NCBI RefSeq assembly: GCF_001182785.1
Contig: NZ_CP012099.1
Coordinates: forward strand, 3,842,501 to 3,906,500
DNA length: 64,000 bases
Origin: Bacillus thuringiensis
Lineage (GTDB): Bacteria > Bacillota > Bacilli > Bacillales > Bacillaceae_G
Direction of reading: 5' to 3'
The notes under the pieces were generated by a model. It had not been told where the DNA came from, searched no databases, and saw nothing but the letters and a program-made list of their open reading frames with translations. Positions 56,975 to 64,000 of this stretch are shown piece by piece. How positions within the stretch are numbered: position 1 is the stretch's first letter; each line of letters opens with the position of its first letter. The translations under genes were made by a program, and so were the position numbers.

Positions 56975-57058
56975 CTATCTTGTTTTACAAGATAGATAAG
57001 CGTAAGTATCTTGCTTTACAAAATAGTATAGCAAAGACTATTTTGCAAAACAAGATAG
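56975..57058 (-). promoter_or_regulatory. Three tandem PadR-type operator boxes
   Basis: Boxes of 21 bp at 56975-56995, 57006-57026 and 57038-57058, each with arms of the type CTATCTTG / CAAGATAG around a TTTTA-like centre. The starts are 31 and 32 bp apart, that is about three helical turns, so all three face the same side of DNA. The arrays lie between the PadR gene and the divergent hydroxybutyrate dehydrogenase gene. Confidence 0.85.
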
Positions 57059-57154
57059 CTAACGATATTTTTTCCAAATGTTTGCAGGAATTTCATTATA
57101 ACCTCTCTAAATAGAGCACTATGAAAACTTTATTATGAAGGGATGTTTTTCATC

Positions 57155-57931
57155 ATGGTTACAAATCGAGTTGTCTTTTTAACAGGTGCTGCGAGTGGTA
57201 TTGGATATGAAATGGGAAGTGCTTTTGCAAAAGAAGGTGCAAAAGTTGTGATTACTGATCGTCTTGAAGAACGTGCGAAAGAAGCTGCTGAACAATTACA
57301 AAATGAAGGTTTTCAAGCTATCGGTTTAAAATGTGACGTTACATCTGAAGAGGAAATTACAGCATCAATTTCTCAAACAGTTAGTCATTTCGGTTCATTA
57401 GATATATTAATTAACAACGCAGGAATGCAACACGTTTCACCCATTGAAGACTTTCCAACTGAAAAGTTTGAGCTACTAATTCAAATTATGCAAATTGCTC
57501 CGTTTATCGCAATTAAGCATGCCTTTCCGATTATGAAACAACAAAAATATGGTCGTATTATTAATGTCGCTTCTATTAACGGCCTTGTCGGGTTTGCTGG
57601 AAAAGCTGCCTACAATAGTGCAAAACATGGCGTAATTGGATTAACAAAAGTTGCCGCTTTAGAAGGTGCTACGCATGGTATTACTGTTAATGCCCTTTGC
57701 CCTGGTTATGTCGATACCCCTCTTGTACGTAATCAACTACAAGACTTAGCTACTACACGAAATGTACCACTTGAAAATGTTTTAGAAGATGTTATTTATC
57801 CACTCGTCCCACAAAAGCGCTTATTACAAGTACAAGAAATCGCTGATTATGCTATGTTTTTAGCGAGTGAAAAAGCTAAAGGTATAACTGGTCAAGCTGT
57901 CGTTATCGATGGTGGCTATACTGCTCAATAA
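57155..57931 (+). CDS. 3-Hydroxybutyrate dehydrogenase (short-chain dehydrogenase)
   Basis: Interconverts (R)-3-hydroxybutyrate and acetoacetate with NAD. The 258-residue SDR has TGAASGIGYE (about 10-19), NNAGMQHVSP (about 88-97), the serine in VASINGLVG and the catalytic YNSAKHG (Tyr near 153, Lys 157), plus the long substrate loop PLVRNQLQDLATTR typical of this enzyme. I use ATG 57155 (MVTNRV); an ATG at 57143 directly abuts the GAAGGG site. It links ketone-body metabolism with the thiolase gene nearby. The PadR boxes lie in its upstream region too. Confidence 0.9.
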   Translation: MVTNRVVFLTGAASGIGYEMGSAFAKEGAKVVITDRLEERAKEAAEQLQNEGFQAIGLKCDVTSEEEITASISQTVSHFGSLDILINNAGMQHVSPIEDFPTEKFELLIQIMQIAPFIAIKHAFPIMKQQKYGRIINVASINGLVGFAGKAAYNSAKHGVIGLTKVAALEGATHGITVNALCPGYVDTPLVRNQLQDLATTRNVPLENVLEDVIYPLVPQKRLLQVQEIADYAMFLASEKAKGITGQAVVIDGGYTAQ

Positions 57932-57970
57932 AAAATAAAGTTTGCTCAAGAAGAGCAAACTTTATTTTTT
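57931..57970. terminator. Bidirectional terminator between the dehydrogenase and yvrJ genes
   Basis: 17-bp stem AAAAATAAAGTTTGCTC / GAGCAAACTTTATTTTT. The yvrJ stop codon lies inside the T-run side. Confidence 0.9.
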
Positions 57971-58123
57971 ATCGCGAGGATCTTCGTACTTTAGTAATTG
58001 CCGCGGGAGCTTCTCAATTGCAACAATTACCCCCTCTAATTTACTTTCAATACGGTGGAGTAAATATAATGTTACAACAATTGGAAACCCTACATTACCT
58101 ATCATCTTGATCCACTCTTCCAT
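57962..58123 (-). CDS. yvrJ: YvrJ-family small protein
   Basis: A 53-residue protein of the YvrJ family, recognisable by the start MEEWIKMIGNVGFPIVVTLY followed by LLHRIESKLE. One membrane helix (about 6-22) and a polar helical tail. The function is unknown; relatives occur in Bacillus chromosomes and phages. ATG nine bases after GGAGG. Its end overlaps the shared terminator. Confidence 0.85.
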   Translation of the reverse strand: MEEWIKMIGNVGFPIVVTLYLLHRIESKLEGVIVAIEKLPRQLLKYEDPRDKK

Positions 58124-58190
58124 CCTCTTCTCCTCCTTTCATTATATAAGTAAGAGAAAACAATGCATTTAGGCATAAAAAAACAAGCTA

Positions 58191-59252
58191 TTATGTATTA
58201 GCCTGTTTTTCAAATAATGATGCAATTTCTCGTTTATAATCCCCGCTTATAATACCTTTCTCAGTAATAATTCCTGTAATTAATTCGTTCGGTGTTACGT
58301 CAAATGCAGGGTTATAAACATTCGTTCCGATTGGTGCTACTTGTTTTCCAAAGATTTTCGTAACTTCTGTTTCATCTCTTTCTTCAATAATTATTTCGGC
58401 TCCAGTTTCTTTCCTAACATCAAATGTTGACAGTGGCGCAGCAACATAAAATGGGATATCAAAGTGCTTTGCTAAAATAGCTAAATTCATTGTCCCTATT
58501 TTATTTGCCGTATCTCCATTTGCGACAATTCGATCCGCCCCTACAATAATTGCATTTATTTCTTTCGTTTGAATAGCATGAGCTGCAGTATTATCTGTAA
58601 TAAGGGTCACATCAATATTTGCTTGCTTCAATTCCCAGGTCGTTAAGCGACCACCTTGTAAAACTGGTCTCGTTTCACACGCATATGCATGTAAACGCAC
58701 ACCTTTCTCTTTTCCAATATAAAAGGGAGCTAATGCAGTTCCATATCTGGCAGTTGCGATACTTCCAGCGTTACAGATTGTTAAAATATTATCGCCATCT
58801 TTAAAACATGTTAACGCATATTCCCCAATATTTCGGCACACCTCTTCATCTTCCTGCTGAATGCGAAGCGCTTCTTCTTCTAATGTTTTTTGTGCTTCTT
58901 TTATTGTAGTAATCTCTCGAATAGATTCTCTCATACGATCAATTGCCCAAAATAAATTTACTGCTGTCGGGCGTGACGTTCCTAAATAATTACAATCTCT
59001 ATTAAACTTCTTTTGAAATTCTTCAATATGTACAGTGTTATATTTTTTTGATGCAAGCGCCAAGCCAAATGCAGCTACAATTCCAATTGCAGGCGCTCCT
59101 CGTACTTCTAACATTACGATGCTTTTCCAAACCTCTTCAATAGTCGTCAATGTTTTGTATTCTGTGCTATGCGGCAATTTCGTTTGATTTAATACCGCAA
59201 TTGCATCACCTTTCCAGCTTACAGATCTCGGAACAGTAACAATTGTACTCAC
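58191..59252 (-). CDS. mtnA: Methylthioribose-1-phosphate isomerase
   Basis: Turns 5-methylthioribose-1-phosphate into the ribulose form, the second step of methionine salvage. The 353-residue protein is of the eIF2B-like fold, with the active Cys in [10 protein letters not shown] (about 160) and Asp in [18 protein letters not shown] (about 240). Its GTG start overlaps the mtnK stop by four bases (GTGA), so they are translationally coupled. Ribosome binding site AGGGGG. Controlled by the SAM-I riboswitch before mtnK. Confidence 0.96.
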   Translation of the reverse strand: MSTIVTVPRSVSWKGDAIAVLNQTKLPHSTEYKTLTTIEEVWKSIVMLEVRGAPAIGIVAAFGLALASKKYNTVHIEEFQKKFNRDCNYLGTSRPTAVNLFWAIDRMRESIREITTIKEAQKTLEEEALRIQQEDEEVCRNIGEYALTCFKDGDNILTICNAGSIATARYGTALAPFYIGKEKGVRLHAYACETRPVLQGGRLTTWELKQANIDVTLITDNTAAHAIQTKEINAIIVGADRIVANGDTANKIGTMNLAILAKHFDIPFYVAAPLSTFDVRKETGAEIIIEERDETEVTKIFGKQVAPIGTNVYNPAFDVTPNELITGIITEKGIISGDYKREIASLFEKQANT

Positions 59253-60430
59253 GCTTTTACGCCCCCTGAAACTGTCTGTTGAAATAATGTTCGAAACAGT
59301 TGAATATCTGCACTTTTAGATTCATATTTTATTAGTTCTTTACCTAAGGATAGCGCTTGCTTCTTAGCTTGAATTCTTGTTTCTTTATTTTCTATTTCAT
59401 CTAAATCTGCTACATGAGCTAAACCAATTGTTCTACGAATCAGTTCACATCCGGCAAATCCAACTGCATCAGTAAAGATATTTTGCAAAATAATTGGTAA
59501 CCATTGTTTTTCTTTCGTATATACTTCTACACCTTCTCCAATCCATAACTTTGTAAAAGTCTCTACAAAATAACTCCACGTCTTTTCTATATGGAAAAAT
59601 AGTACACTTCTTTTTTCTTCTTCTCTAGATAAAGCATTTAATAATAGATTTGCAATAAATTGACCTATGTCAAATCCAAATGGGCCATATGTCGCAAATT
59701 CTGGATCAATCACTTTCGTTTCAGAAGGTGACGAAAAAATACTACCAGTATGTAAATCACCATGAATAAGAGTTTCTTTTCTTGTTAAGAACTTATATTT
59801 ATATTGTGCTACTTTTAGTTTTAAAGTTTTATCACTCCAAAGTTCATCAACCACGAGCTGTAAATCTGGCTCATAATCATTTGTATCATAATGTCCAAAC
59901 GGATCTGTAAACACTAAATCCTCTGTAATTTTACAAAGGTCCGGATTTACAAAGGTACCTTCTAGTACCCTCTTCTCTTCTGACTGTAAACCAAAATCTG
60001 AAGTATAAAATAAAACATGTGCTAGAAAACGGCCGATATGCTGGGATAAAAGCGGATATTCTTCTCCGTCTATTAATCCTTTTCTTGTAATTGTTAGTCT
60101 TGATAAGTCTTCTATTACCGTTATCGCTAACTCTTCATCATGACTGTACACTACCGGAACATAATCCGGTACATACTGCGCAAAAATTTGCAGTGCCTTG
60201 CTTTCAATCGTTGCTCTTTTTATAGACAATGGCCAGCTTTCACCAACTACTTTCGCATAAGGCAGTGCTTGTTTTATTATAATTGATTTCTCTCCATCAT
60301 CTAATTTGAACACGTAATTTAAGTTTCCGTCTCCAATTTCATGACAAACGACATTTGCCTTCGCTTCAAAATAGCCATGATCTTTCGCATATTGTACAGC
60401 TGTTATTTCTGTTAATGAATAATATCCCAT
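59249..60430 (-). CDS. mtnK: Methylthioribose kinase
   Basis: Phosphorylates 5-methylthioribose with ATP, the first committed step of methionine salvage. The 393-residue protein has the choline/aminoglycoside-kinase fold: catalytic [10 protein letters not shown] (about 232-241) and the metal-binding [15 protein letters not shown] (about 250-264), with the N-terminal lobe containing [16 protein letters not shown] after GGGGGAGAAG. It begins the mtnKA operon, and a SAM-I riboswitch with terminator lies in its leader. Confidence 0.97.
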   Translation of the reverse strand: MGYYSLTEITAVQYAKDHGYFEAKANVVCHEIGDGNLNYVFKLDDGEKSIIIKQALPYAKVVGESWPLSIKRATIESKALQIFAQYVPDYVPVVYSHDEELAITVIEDLSRLTITRKGLIDGEEYPLLSQHIGRFLAHVLFYTSDFGLQSEEKRVLEGTFVNPDLCKITEDLVFTDPFGHYDTNDYEPDLQLVVDELWSDKTLKLKVAQYKYKFLTRKETLIHGDLHTGSIFSSPSETKVIDPEFATYGPFGFDIGQFIANLLLNALSREEEKRSVLFFHIEKTWSYFVETFTKLWIGEGVEVYTKEKQWLPIILQNIFTDAVGFAGCELIRRTIGLAHVADLDEIENKETRIQAKKQALSLGKELIKYESKSADIQLFRTLFQQTVSGGVKA

Positions 60431-60473
60431 CGTCTTCTCCCCCTTTTTAAATTCAGAGGTTTTTCTAACATAG

Positions 60474-60504
60474 AAAAACCTCTTTCCACTAAGAAAGAGG
60501 TTTG
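60474..60504 (-). terminator. Riboswitch-controlled terminator before mtnK
   Basis: Stem AACCTCTTTC / GAAAGAGGTT with a T-run toward mtnK, the off-state terminator of the SAM-I switch. Confidence 0.9.
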
Positions 60505-60519
60505 AAGTTTATCTTCTCC

Positions 60520-60662
60520 CCTCTTATCTGCCAGAAAGTTTTACTTTCTGCTGGAATTAGCACCGTGCCTTTTGGCGTAATAAACGCCCCATTTCACAAT
60601 GGTATTACGGTCGGTTGCTGGGCTTCATCGGGCCAAATCCCTCCACCTGCTCTTGATAAGAG
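60520..60662 (-). ncRNA. SAM-I riboswitch (S-box) of mtnK-mtnA
   Basis: Minus-strand S-box with the conserved CTCTTATCAAGAGCAGGTGG start, GGCCCGATGAAGCCC-AGCAACC, the GCACGGTGCTAATTCCAGCAG core and the GCAGATAAGAG end. SAM binding turns on the downstream terminator and shuts off mtnK-mtnA. Confidence 0.97.
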
Positions 60663-60733
60663 TTGTATAATTTTTTGAATTTTTAACTTTATGTTGAAGA
60701 CTATACCAAGAATAAAAATCACTTGTCAACATT

Positions 60734-61513
60734 TTATTTGTATAATTCTGGACGGCGATCCGCAAAAACTGGAATTCCTTTACGTACTTCTTTAATTTTC
60801 TCGAATTCAAGCTCTCCAAATAAAATTGATTCCTCTTCATTCGCCTCTACTACAACTTCACCCCAAGGGTCCACAATTAAAGAATGACCCGCAAATACAT
60901 TATTTGGATCCTTTCCTGCTCTATTACACGCAACAACATAACACTGATTTTCAACCGCTCTTGCTTGCAATAGCAAACGCCAATGTGCTAAACGAACTAA
61001 TGGCCATTCTGCTACAACAAATAATACTTTTGCCCCTTTAGCAGTATGGACACGCATCCACTCTGGAAAACGAATATCATAACAAATTGTTCCAGCACAT
61101 TCAACATCATCTAGCTTAAATTCGCCCGTACTATTACCAGCTATTAAATATTTATGTTCATCCATAAGCTGAAATAAGTGTACTTTACTATATTCGTTGA
61201 CTAGCTGTCCTTCATTATTTACAACATACATCGTATTTGTAACGCCTTGCTCCGTTTGCTTTGCTATGGACCCACCAACAATATGTACATCATATTGCTT
61301 CGCCCATTCTATTAACTTTTCTTTCGTTTCCACTCCATCCCTATCTGCAATTTCAGAAAGTCTCGTTAAATCATATCCTGTTGTCCATAACTCTGGTAAG
61401 ACGATAACATCTGGCCTTTCCTTCATAGCTTCGCTTATTTTATTTTTAGCATTCTCAATATTTTTTTCTACATCTCCAAAAACAATATCCATTTGAATAC
61501 ATGCGACTTTCAT
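60734..61513 (-). CDS. mtnU: Omega-amidase / nitrilase-family protein of methionine salvage
   Basis: A 259-residue carbon-nitrogen hydrolase with the Glu-Lys-Cys triad: Glu in VLPELWTTG (about 43), Lys in YSKVHLFQ (about 110), Cys in GTICYDIRFPEW (about 146). MtnU hydrolyses ketoglutaramate/ketosuccinamate-type products of the transaminase MtnE, which is divergently encoded 100 bp away. ATG at 61513 gives the usual family length; the open frame upstream to 61681 has no binding site and runs into mtnE. Its transcript would enter the mtnK riboswitch region, since both read the same way. Confidence 0.92.
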   Translation of the reverse strand: MKVACIQMDIVFGDVEKNIENAKNKISEAMKERPDVIVLPELWTTGYDLTRLSEIADRDGVETKEKLIEWAKQYDVHIVGGSIAKQTEQGVTNTMYVVNNEGQLVNEYSKVHLFQLMDEHKYLIAGNSTGEFKLDDVECAGTICYDIRFPEWMRVHTAKGAKVLFVVAEWPLVRLAHWRLLLQARAVENQCYVVACNRAGKDPNNVFAGHSLIVDPWGEVVVEANEEESILFGELEFEKIKEVRKGIPVFADRRPELYK

Positions 61514-61611
61514 TTTTTCAGCCCCATTCTTATTTTTCTCTTTACAAAATACTGGAAAGATTATATCATTTGTCACTAGAATTGTAACAACTTTCAAAAG
61601 AGGTGGAAAGT

Positions 61612-62802
61612 ATGAAATTATTTCAACCTTCTGAGATAGTAACATCATTGCCAACACAATTTTTCGCTTCACTTGTTGCAAAAGTTAACAAAGTCGTTGC
61701 AGCTGGTCACGATGTTATTAATCTAGGTCAAGGTAATCCAGATCAACCAACACCGCAGCATATCGTAAAAGCTTTACAAGATGCTGCCGAAAAGACCATT
61801 CATCATAAATATCCGCCATTTCGCGGACATGAAAGCTTAAAGGAAGCCGTAGCTACATTCTATAAATGTGAATACGGCGTCGAATTAAACCCAAAAACTG
61901 AAGTTGCTATTTTGTTTGGCGGAAAGGCTGGACTAGTAGAATTACCGATTTGTTTTACAAATCCTGGTGATACGATTCTCGTTCCGGATCCAGGCTATCC
62001 AGATTATTTATCCGGGGTTGCCTTAGCAAAGGCACACTTTGAAACCATGCCACTTATTGCAGAAAATCATTTTTTACCGGATTATAAACAAATTGATGAC
62101 TCTATCGCTGAGCAAGCAAAGTTAATGTTTTTAAACTATCCAAATAACCCTACCGGTGCTACTGCATCAAAAGATTTTTTTGATAAAACCATTCACTTTG
62201 CTAATAAACATAATATATTAGTTGTTCACGATTTCGCTTACGGCGCTATCGGATTTGATGGTCAAAAACCTGTTAGTTTCTTGCAAGCAGATGGTGCCAA
62301 AGATACAGGAATTGAAATTTACACTCTATCGAAAACTTTCAATATGGCTGGCTGGCGTATTGCTTTTGCAGTAGGGAATGAAAGTGTCATTGAAACCATT
62401 AACCTATTGCAAGATCATATGTATGTTAGTATTTTTGGTGCAGTTCAAGATGCTGCCCGCGAAGCACTATTAAGTTCACAGTCTTGCGTAATAGACCTTG
62501 TAAATAGTTACGAATCTCGAAGAAATGTCCTTATAGAAGCTTGTCATTCCATTGGTTGGAATGTTGATATTCCAAAAGGATCATTCTTTGCATGGCTTCC
62601 TGTACCAGAGGGCTATACATCTGAGGAATTTTCTAATATTTTATTAGAAAAAGCACACGTTGCAGTTGCTCCAGGTGTTGGCTTCGGTGAGCACGGCGAA
62701 GGTTATGTTCGCGTTGGGCTCCTGCATACAGAGGAGCGATTGCGGGAAGCAATTAATCGAATTGAGAAATTAAAAATTTTCAAAAAGCCATTGACAACAT
62801 GA
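61612..62802 (+). CDS. mtnE: Methionine-salvage aminotransferase
   Basis: Transfers an amino group to 4-methylthio-2-oxobutyrate, giving methionine, the final step of the pathway. The 396-residue protein is a class I PLP aminotransferase with the PLP Lys in YTLSKTFNMAGWRI (about 239), NYPNNPTGA (about 180) and the Arg in GYVRVGL. Start at ATG 61612 seven bases after AGAGGTGG; a GTG nine bases earlier is inside that site. It lies just before the second riboswitch and mtnW. Corresponds to YkrV (MtnE/MtnV). Confidence 0.94.
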   Translation: MKLFQPSEIVTSLPTQFFASLVAKVNKVVAAGHDVINLGQGNPDQPTPQHIVKALQDAAEKTIHHKYPPFRGHESLKEAVATFYKCEYGVELNPKTEVAILFGGKAGLVELPICFTNPGDTILVPDPGYPDYLSGVALAKAHFETMPLIAENHFLPDYKQIDDSIAEQAKLMFLNYPNNPTGATASKDFFDKTIHFANKHNILVVHDFAYGAIGFDGQKPVSFLQADGAKDTGIEIYTLSKTFNMAGWRIAFAVGNESVIETINLLQDHMYVSIFGAVQDAAREALLSSQSCVIDLVNSYESRRNVLIEACHSIGWNVDIPKGSFFAWLPVPEGYTSEEFSNILLEKAHVAVAPGVGFGEHGEGYVRVGLLHTEERLREAINRIEKLKIFKKPLTT

Positions 62803-62855
62803 AAAATATCTGACAAAATTCAGTTATCTTAAAAATTTAAACATTTCTAAATACT

Positions 62856-62962
62856 TCTTATCAAGAGCAGGTGGAGGGACGAGCCCGACGAAGCCCGGCA
62901 ACCGATCTACAATTGTAGACACGGTGCTAATTCTCGCAGCATTATGCTGACAGATAAGGAGC
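62856..62962 (+). ncRNA. SAM-I riboswitch (S-box) of mtnW
   Basis: Plus-strand S-box: CTTATCAAGAGCAGGTGGAG, GACGAAGCCCGGCAACCG, GACACGGTGCTAATTC and the ACAGATAAGGAG end, shorter than the mtnK copy. It lies right after mtnE. Confidence 0.97.
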
Positions 62963-62969
62963 TGGTTGT

Positions 62970-63003
62970 AAAAAAACCTCTCCTTAGCTGAGAGGTTTTT
63001 TTA
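62970..63003 (+). terminator. Riboswitch-controlled terminator before mtnW
   Basis: Stem AACCTCTCC / GAGAGGTT followed by a long T-run. Confidence 0.92.
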
Positions 63004-63024
63004 TTTAACTAGGGGGTTATAACA

Positions 63025-64000
63025 ATGAGCGGAATTATAGCGACGTATTTAATTCATGACGATTCACATAACTTAGAAAAAAAGGCGGAACAAATTGCAC
63101 TCGGATTAACAATTGGTTCTTGGACTCATTTGCCACACTTATTACAAGAACAATTAAAACAGCATAAAGGCAACGTCATTCATATTGAGGAATTAGCTGA
63201 ACAAGAACATACGAATTCATATTTACGCAAAAAGGTAAAACGTGGGATTATTAAAATCGAATACCCGTTATTAAATTTCAGTCCAGACTTACCAGCGATT
63301 TTAACAACTACATTCGGAAAGCTATCCCTTGATGGCGAAGTAAAATTAATTGACTTAACTTTTTCAGACGAGTTAAAAAAACATTTTCCTGGTCCAAAAT
63401 TCGGGATAGATGGTATTCGAAACCTTTTACAAGTGCATGATCGTCCCCTTTTAATGAGTATTTTTAAAGGAATGATTGGACGAAATATTGGGTATTTAAA
63501 AACGCAATTACGTGATCAAGCAAGTGGTGGTGTAGATATAGTAAAAGATGATGAAATATTATTTGAAAATGCATTAACACCACTTACGAAACGCATTGTA
63601 TCTGGAAAAGAAGTTTTACAATCCGTATATGAAACATACGGACATAAAACGTTATATGCCGTAAATTTAACAGGACGAACTTTTGATTTAAAAGAAAATG
63701 CGAAACGTGCAGTGCAAGCTGGAGCTGATATTCTATTATTTAACGTATTTGCTTACGGACTAGATGTACTACAATCACTTGCAGAAGATGATGAAATCCC
63801 AGTTCCTATTATGGCACACCCTGCTGTAAGTGGTGCTTATTCGGCATCGAAGTTATATGGAATTTCATCTCCATTATTACTTGGAAAGCTACTACGTTAT
63901 GCTGGTGCAGATTTTTCTTTATTCCCGTCTCCATACGGAAGCGTTGCATTAGAAAAAGAAGAAGCTCTCAGCATTTCAAAATATTTAACTGAGGAAGATG
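63025..64000 (+). CDS. mtnW: 2,3-Diketo-5-methylthiopentyl-1-phosphate enolase, RuBisCO-like (cut by window end)
   Basis: The enolase of methionine salvage, a RuBisCO-like protein without carboxylase action. The visible 325 residues hold the N-terminal domain and most of the barrel, with the RuBisCO-type signature [11 protein letters not shown] (the carbamylated-lysine region) and the [10 protein letters not shown] segment. The start [12 protein letters not shown] follows AGGGGG. The 3' end lies outside the window, where mtnX and mtnB-type genes would be expected. Expression is controlled by the riboswitch directly before it. Confidence 0.96.
   Translation, partial: MSGIIATYLIHDDSHNLEKKAEQIALGLTIGSWTHLPHLLQEQLKQHKGNVIHIEELAEQEHTNSYLRKKVKRGIIKIEYPLLNFSPDLPAILTTTFGKLSLDGEVKLIDLTFSDELKKHFPGPKFGIDGIRNLLQVHDRPLLMSIFKGMIGRNIGYLKTQLRDQASGGVDIVKDDEILFENALTPLTKRIVSGKEVLQSVYETYGHKTLYAVNLTGRTFDLKENAKRAVQAGADILLFNVFAYGLDVLQSLAEDDEIPVPIMAHPAVSGAYSASKLYGISSPLLLGKLLRYAGADFSLFPSPYGSVALEKEEALSISKYLTEED

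Overview
The window is a low-GC Firmicute chromosome segment that reads throughout as the Bacillus cereus group (cereus/thuringiensis/anthracis type). The reasons are protein sequences very close to known B. cereus proteins (for example the oligo-1,6-glucosidase), long blocks of gene order shared with the pdh, yku and mtn regions of B. subtilis, strong AGGAGG-type ribosome binding sites, and short interspersed repeats ending in GCGGG/ATAAA that resemble the bcr1 family. I see no prophage, insertion sequence, CRISPR array, rRNA or tRNA. This is core chromosome with small accessory additions.

Layout. 1-7.5 kb: pyruvate dehydrogenase genes pdhA-B-C (minus strand, pdhC cut by the window edge), a YjcZ-type mini membrane protein, peptide deformylase, a Cof-type phosphatase (ykrA), a 23-residue basic peptide, then rpoY-rnjA. 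7.5-19.5 kb: ktrC, a membrane protein, dapL and dapH for lysine/diaminopimelate synthesis, ccpC, darB, abbA, ykuK, a small zinc-ribbon gene, ykuJ, a glutaredoxin, the degenerate EAL protein ykuI, fadH and the Tat-exported phosphoesterase ykuE. 19.6-26.9 kb: polyphosphate kinase and exopolyphosphatase, ykyB, ykyA, a degenerate GGDEF protein, a holin-like small protein and a DUF11-like protein. 27.3-37.3 kb: a drug exporter and a PadR regulator, metE behind a cobalamin riboswitch, nucA-comJ, a MerR-like coiled-coil protein, kinB and patA.

37.3-47.3 kb is a maltodextrin regulon: the repressor gene malR, importer genes malE-malF-malG, a neopullulanase, oligo-1,6-glucosidase malL and the ATPase msmX. 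Six copies of a GAAAACGTTTGC-type operator (MalR and/or CcpA) lie in its two divergent control regions. 47.3-58.1 kb holds small, mostly uncharacterised genes: a truncated dehydrogenase, an RDD protein, lipoproteins, a thiolase, a Nudix hydrolase, a zincin-like protein, and a PadR/HAAS membrane-protein operon whose promoter region carries three evenly spaced copies of one 21-bp palindrome. 58.2-64 kb is the methionine salvage cluster mtnA-mtnK / mtnU / mtnE / mtnW, with one SAM-I riboswitch in front of mtnK-mtnA and a second in front of mtnW.

Themes. Nucleotide second messengers recur: KtrC and DarB belong to c-di-AMP-binding families, YkuI has an EAL fold without two metal-binding aspartates, and the protein at 25.4-26.0 kb has lost the GGDEF active site but keeps the inhibitory-site motif RxxD. 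Methionine metabolism is under RNA control at three places. Several genes too short for routine calling are supported by good ribosome binding sites, at 3226, 5436, 14100, 47976 and 58123. The best leads for new biology are the three-box PadR operator, the I-site-only GGDEF protein, the exactly promoter-placed operator of the drug exporter, the overlapping hairpins with the basic peptide upstream of rpoY, and a 40-bp deletion derivative of the interspersed repeat.
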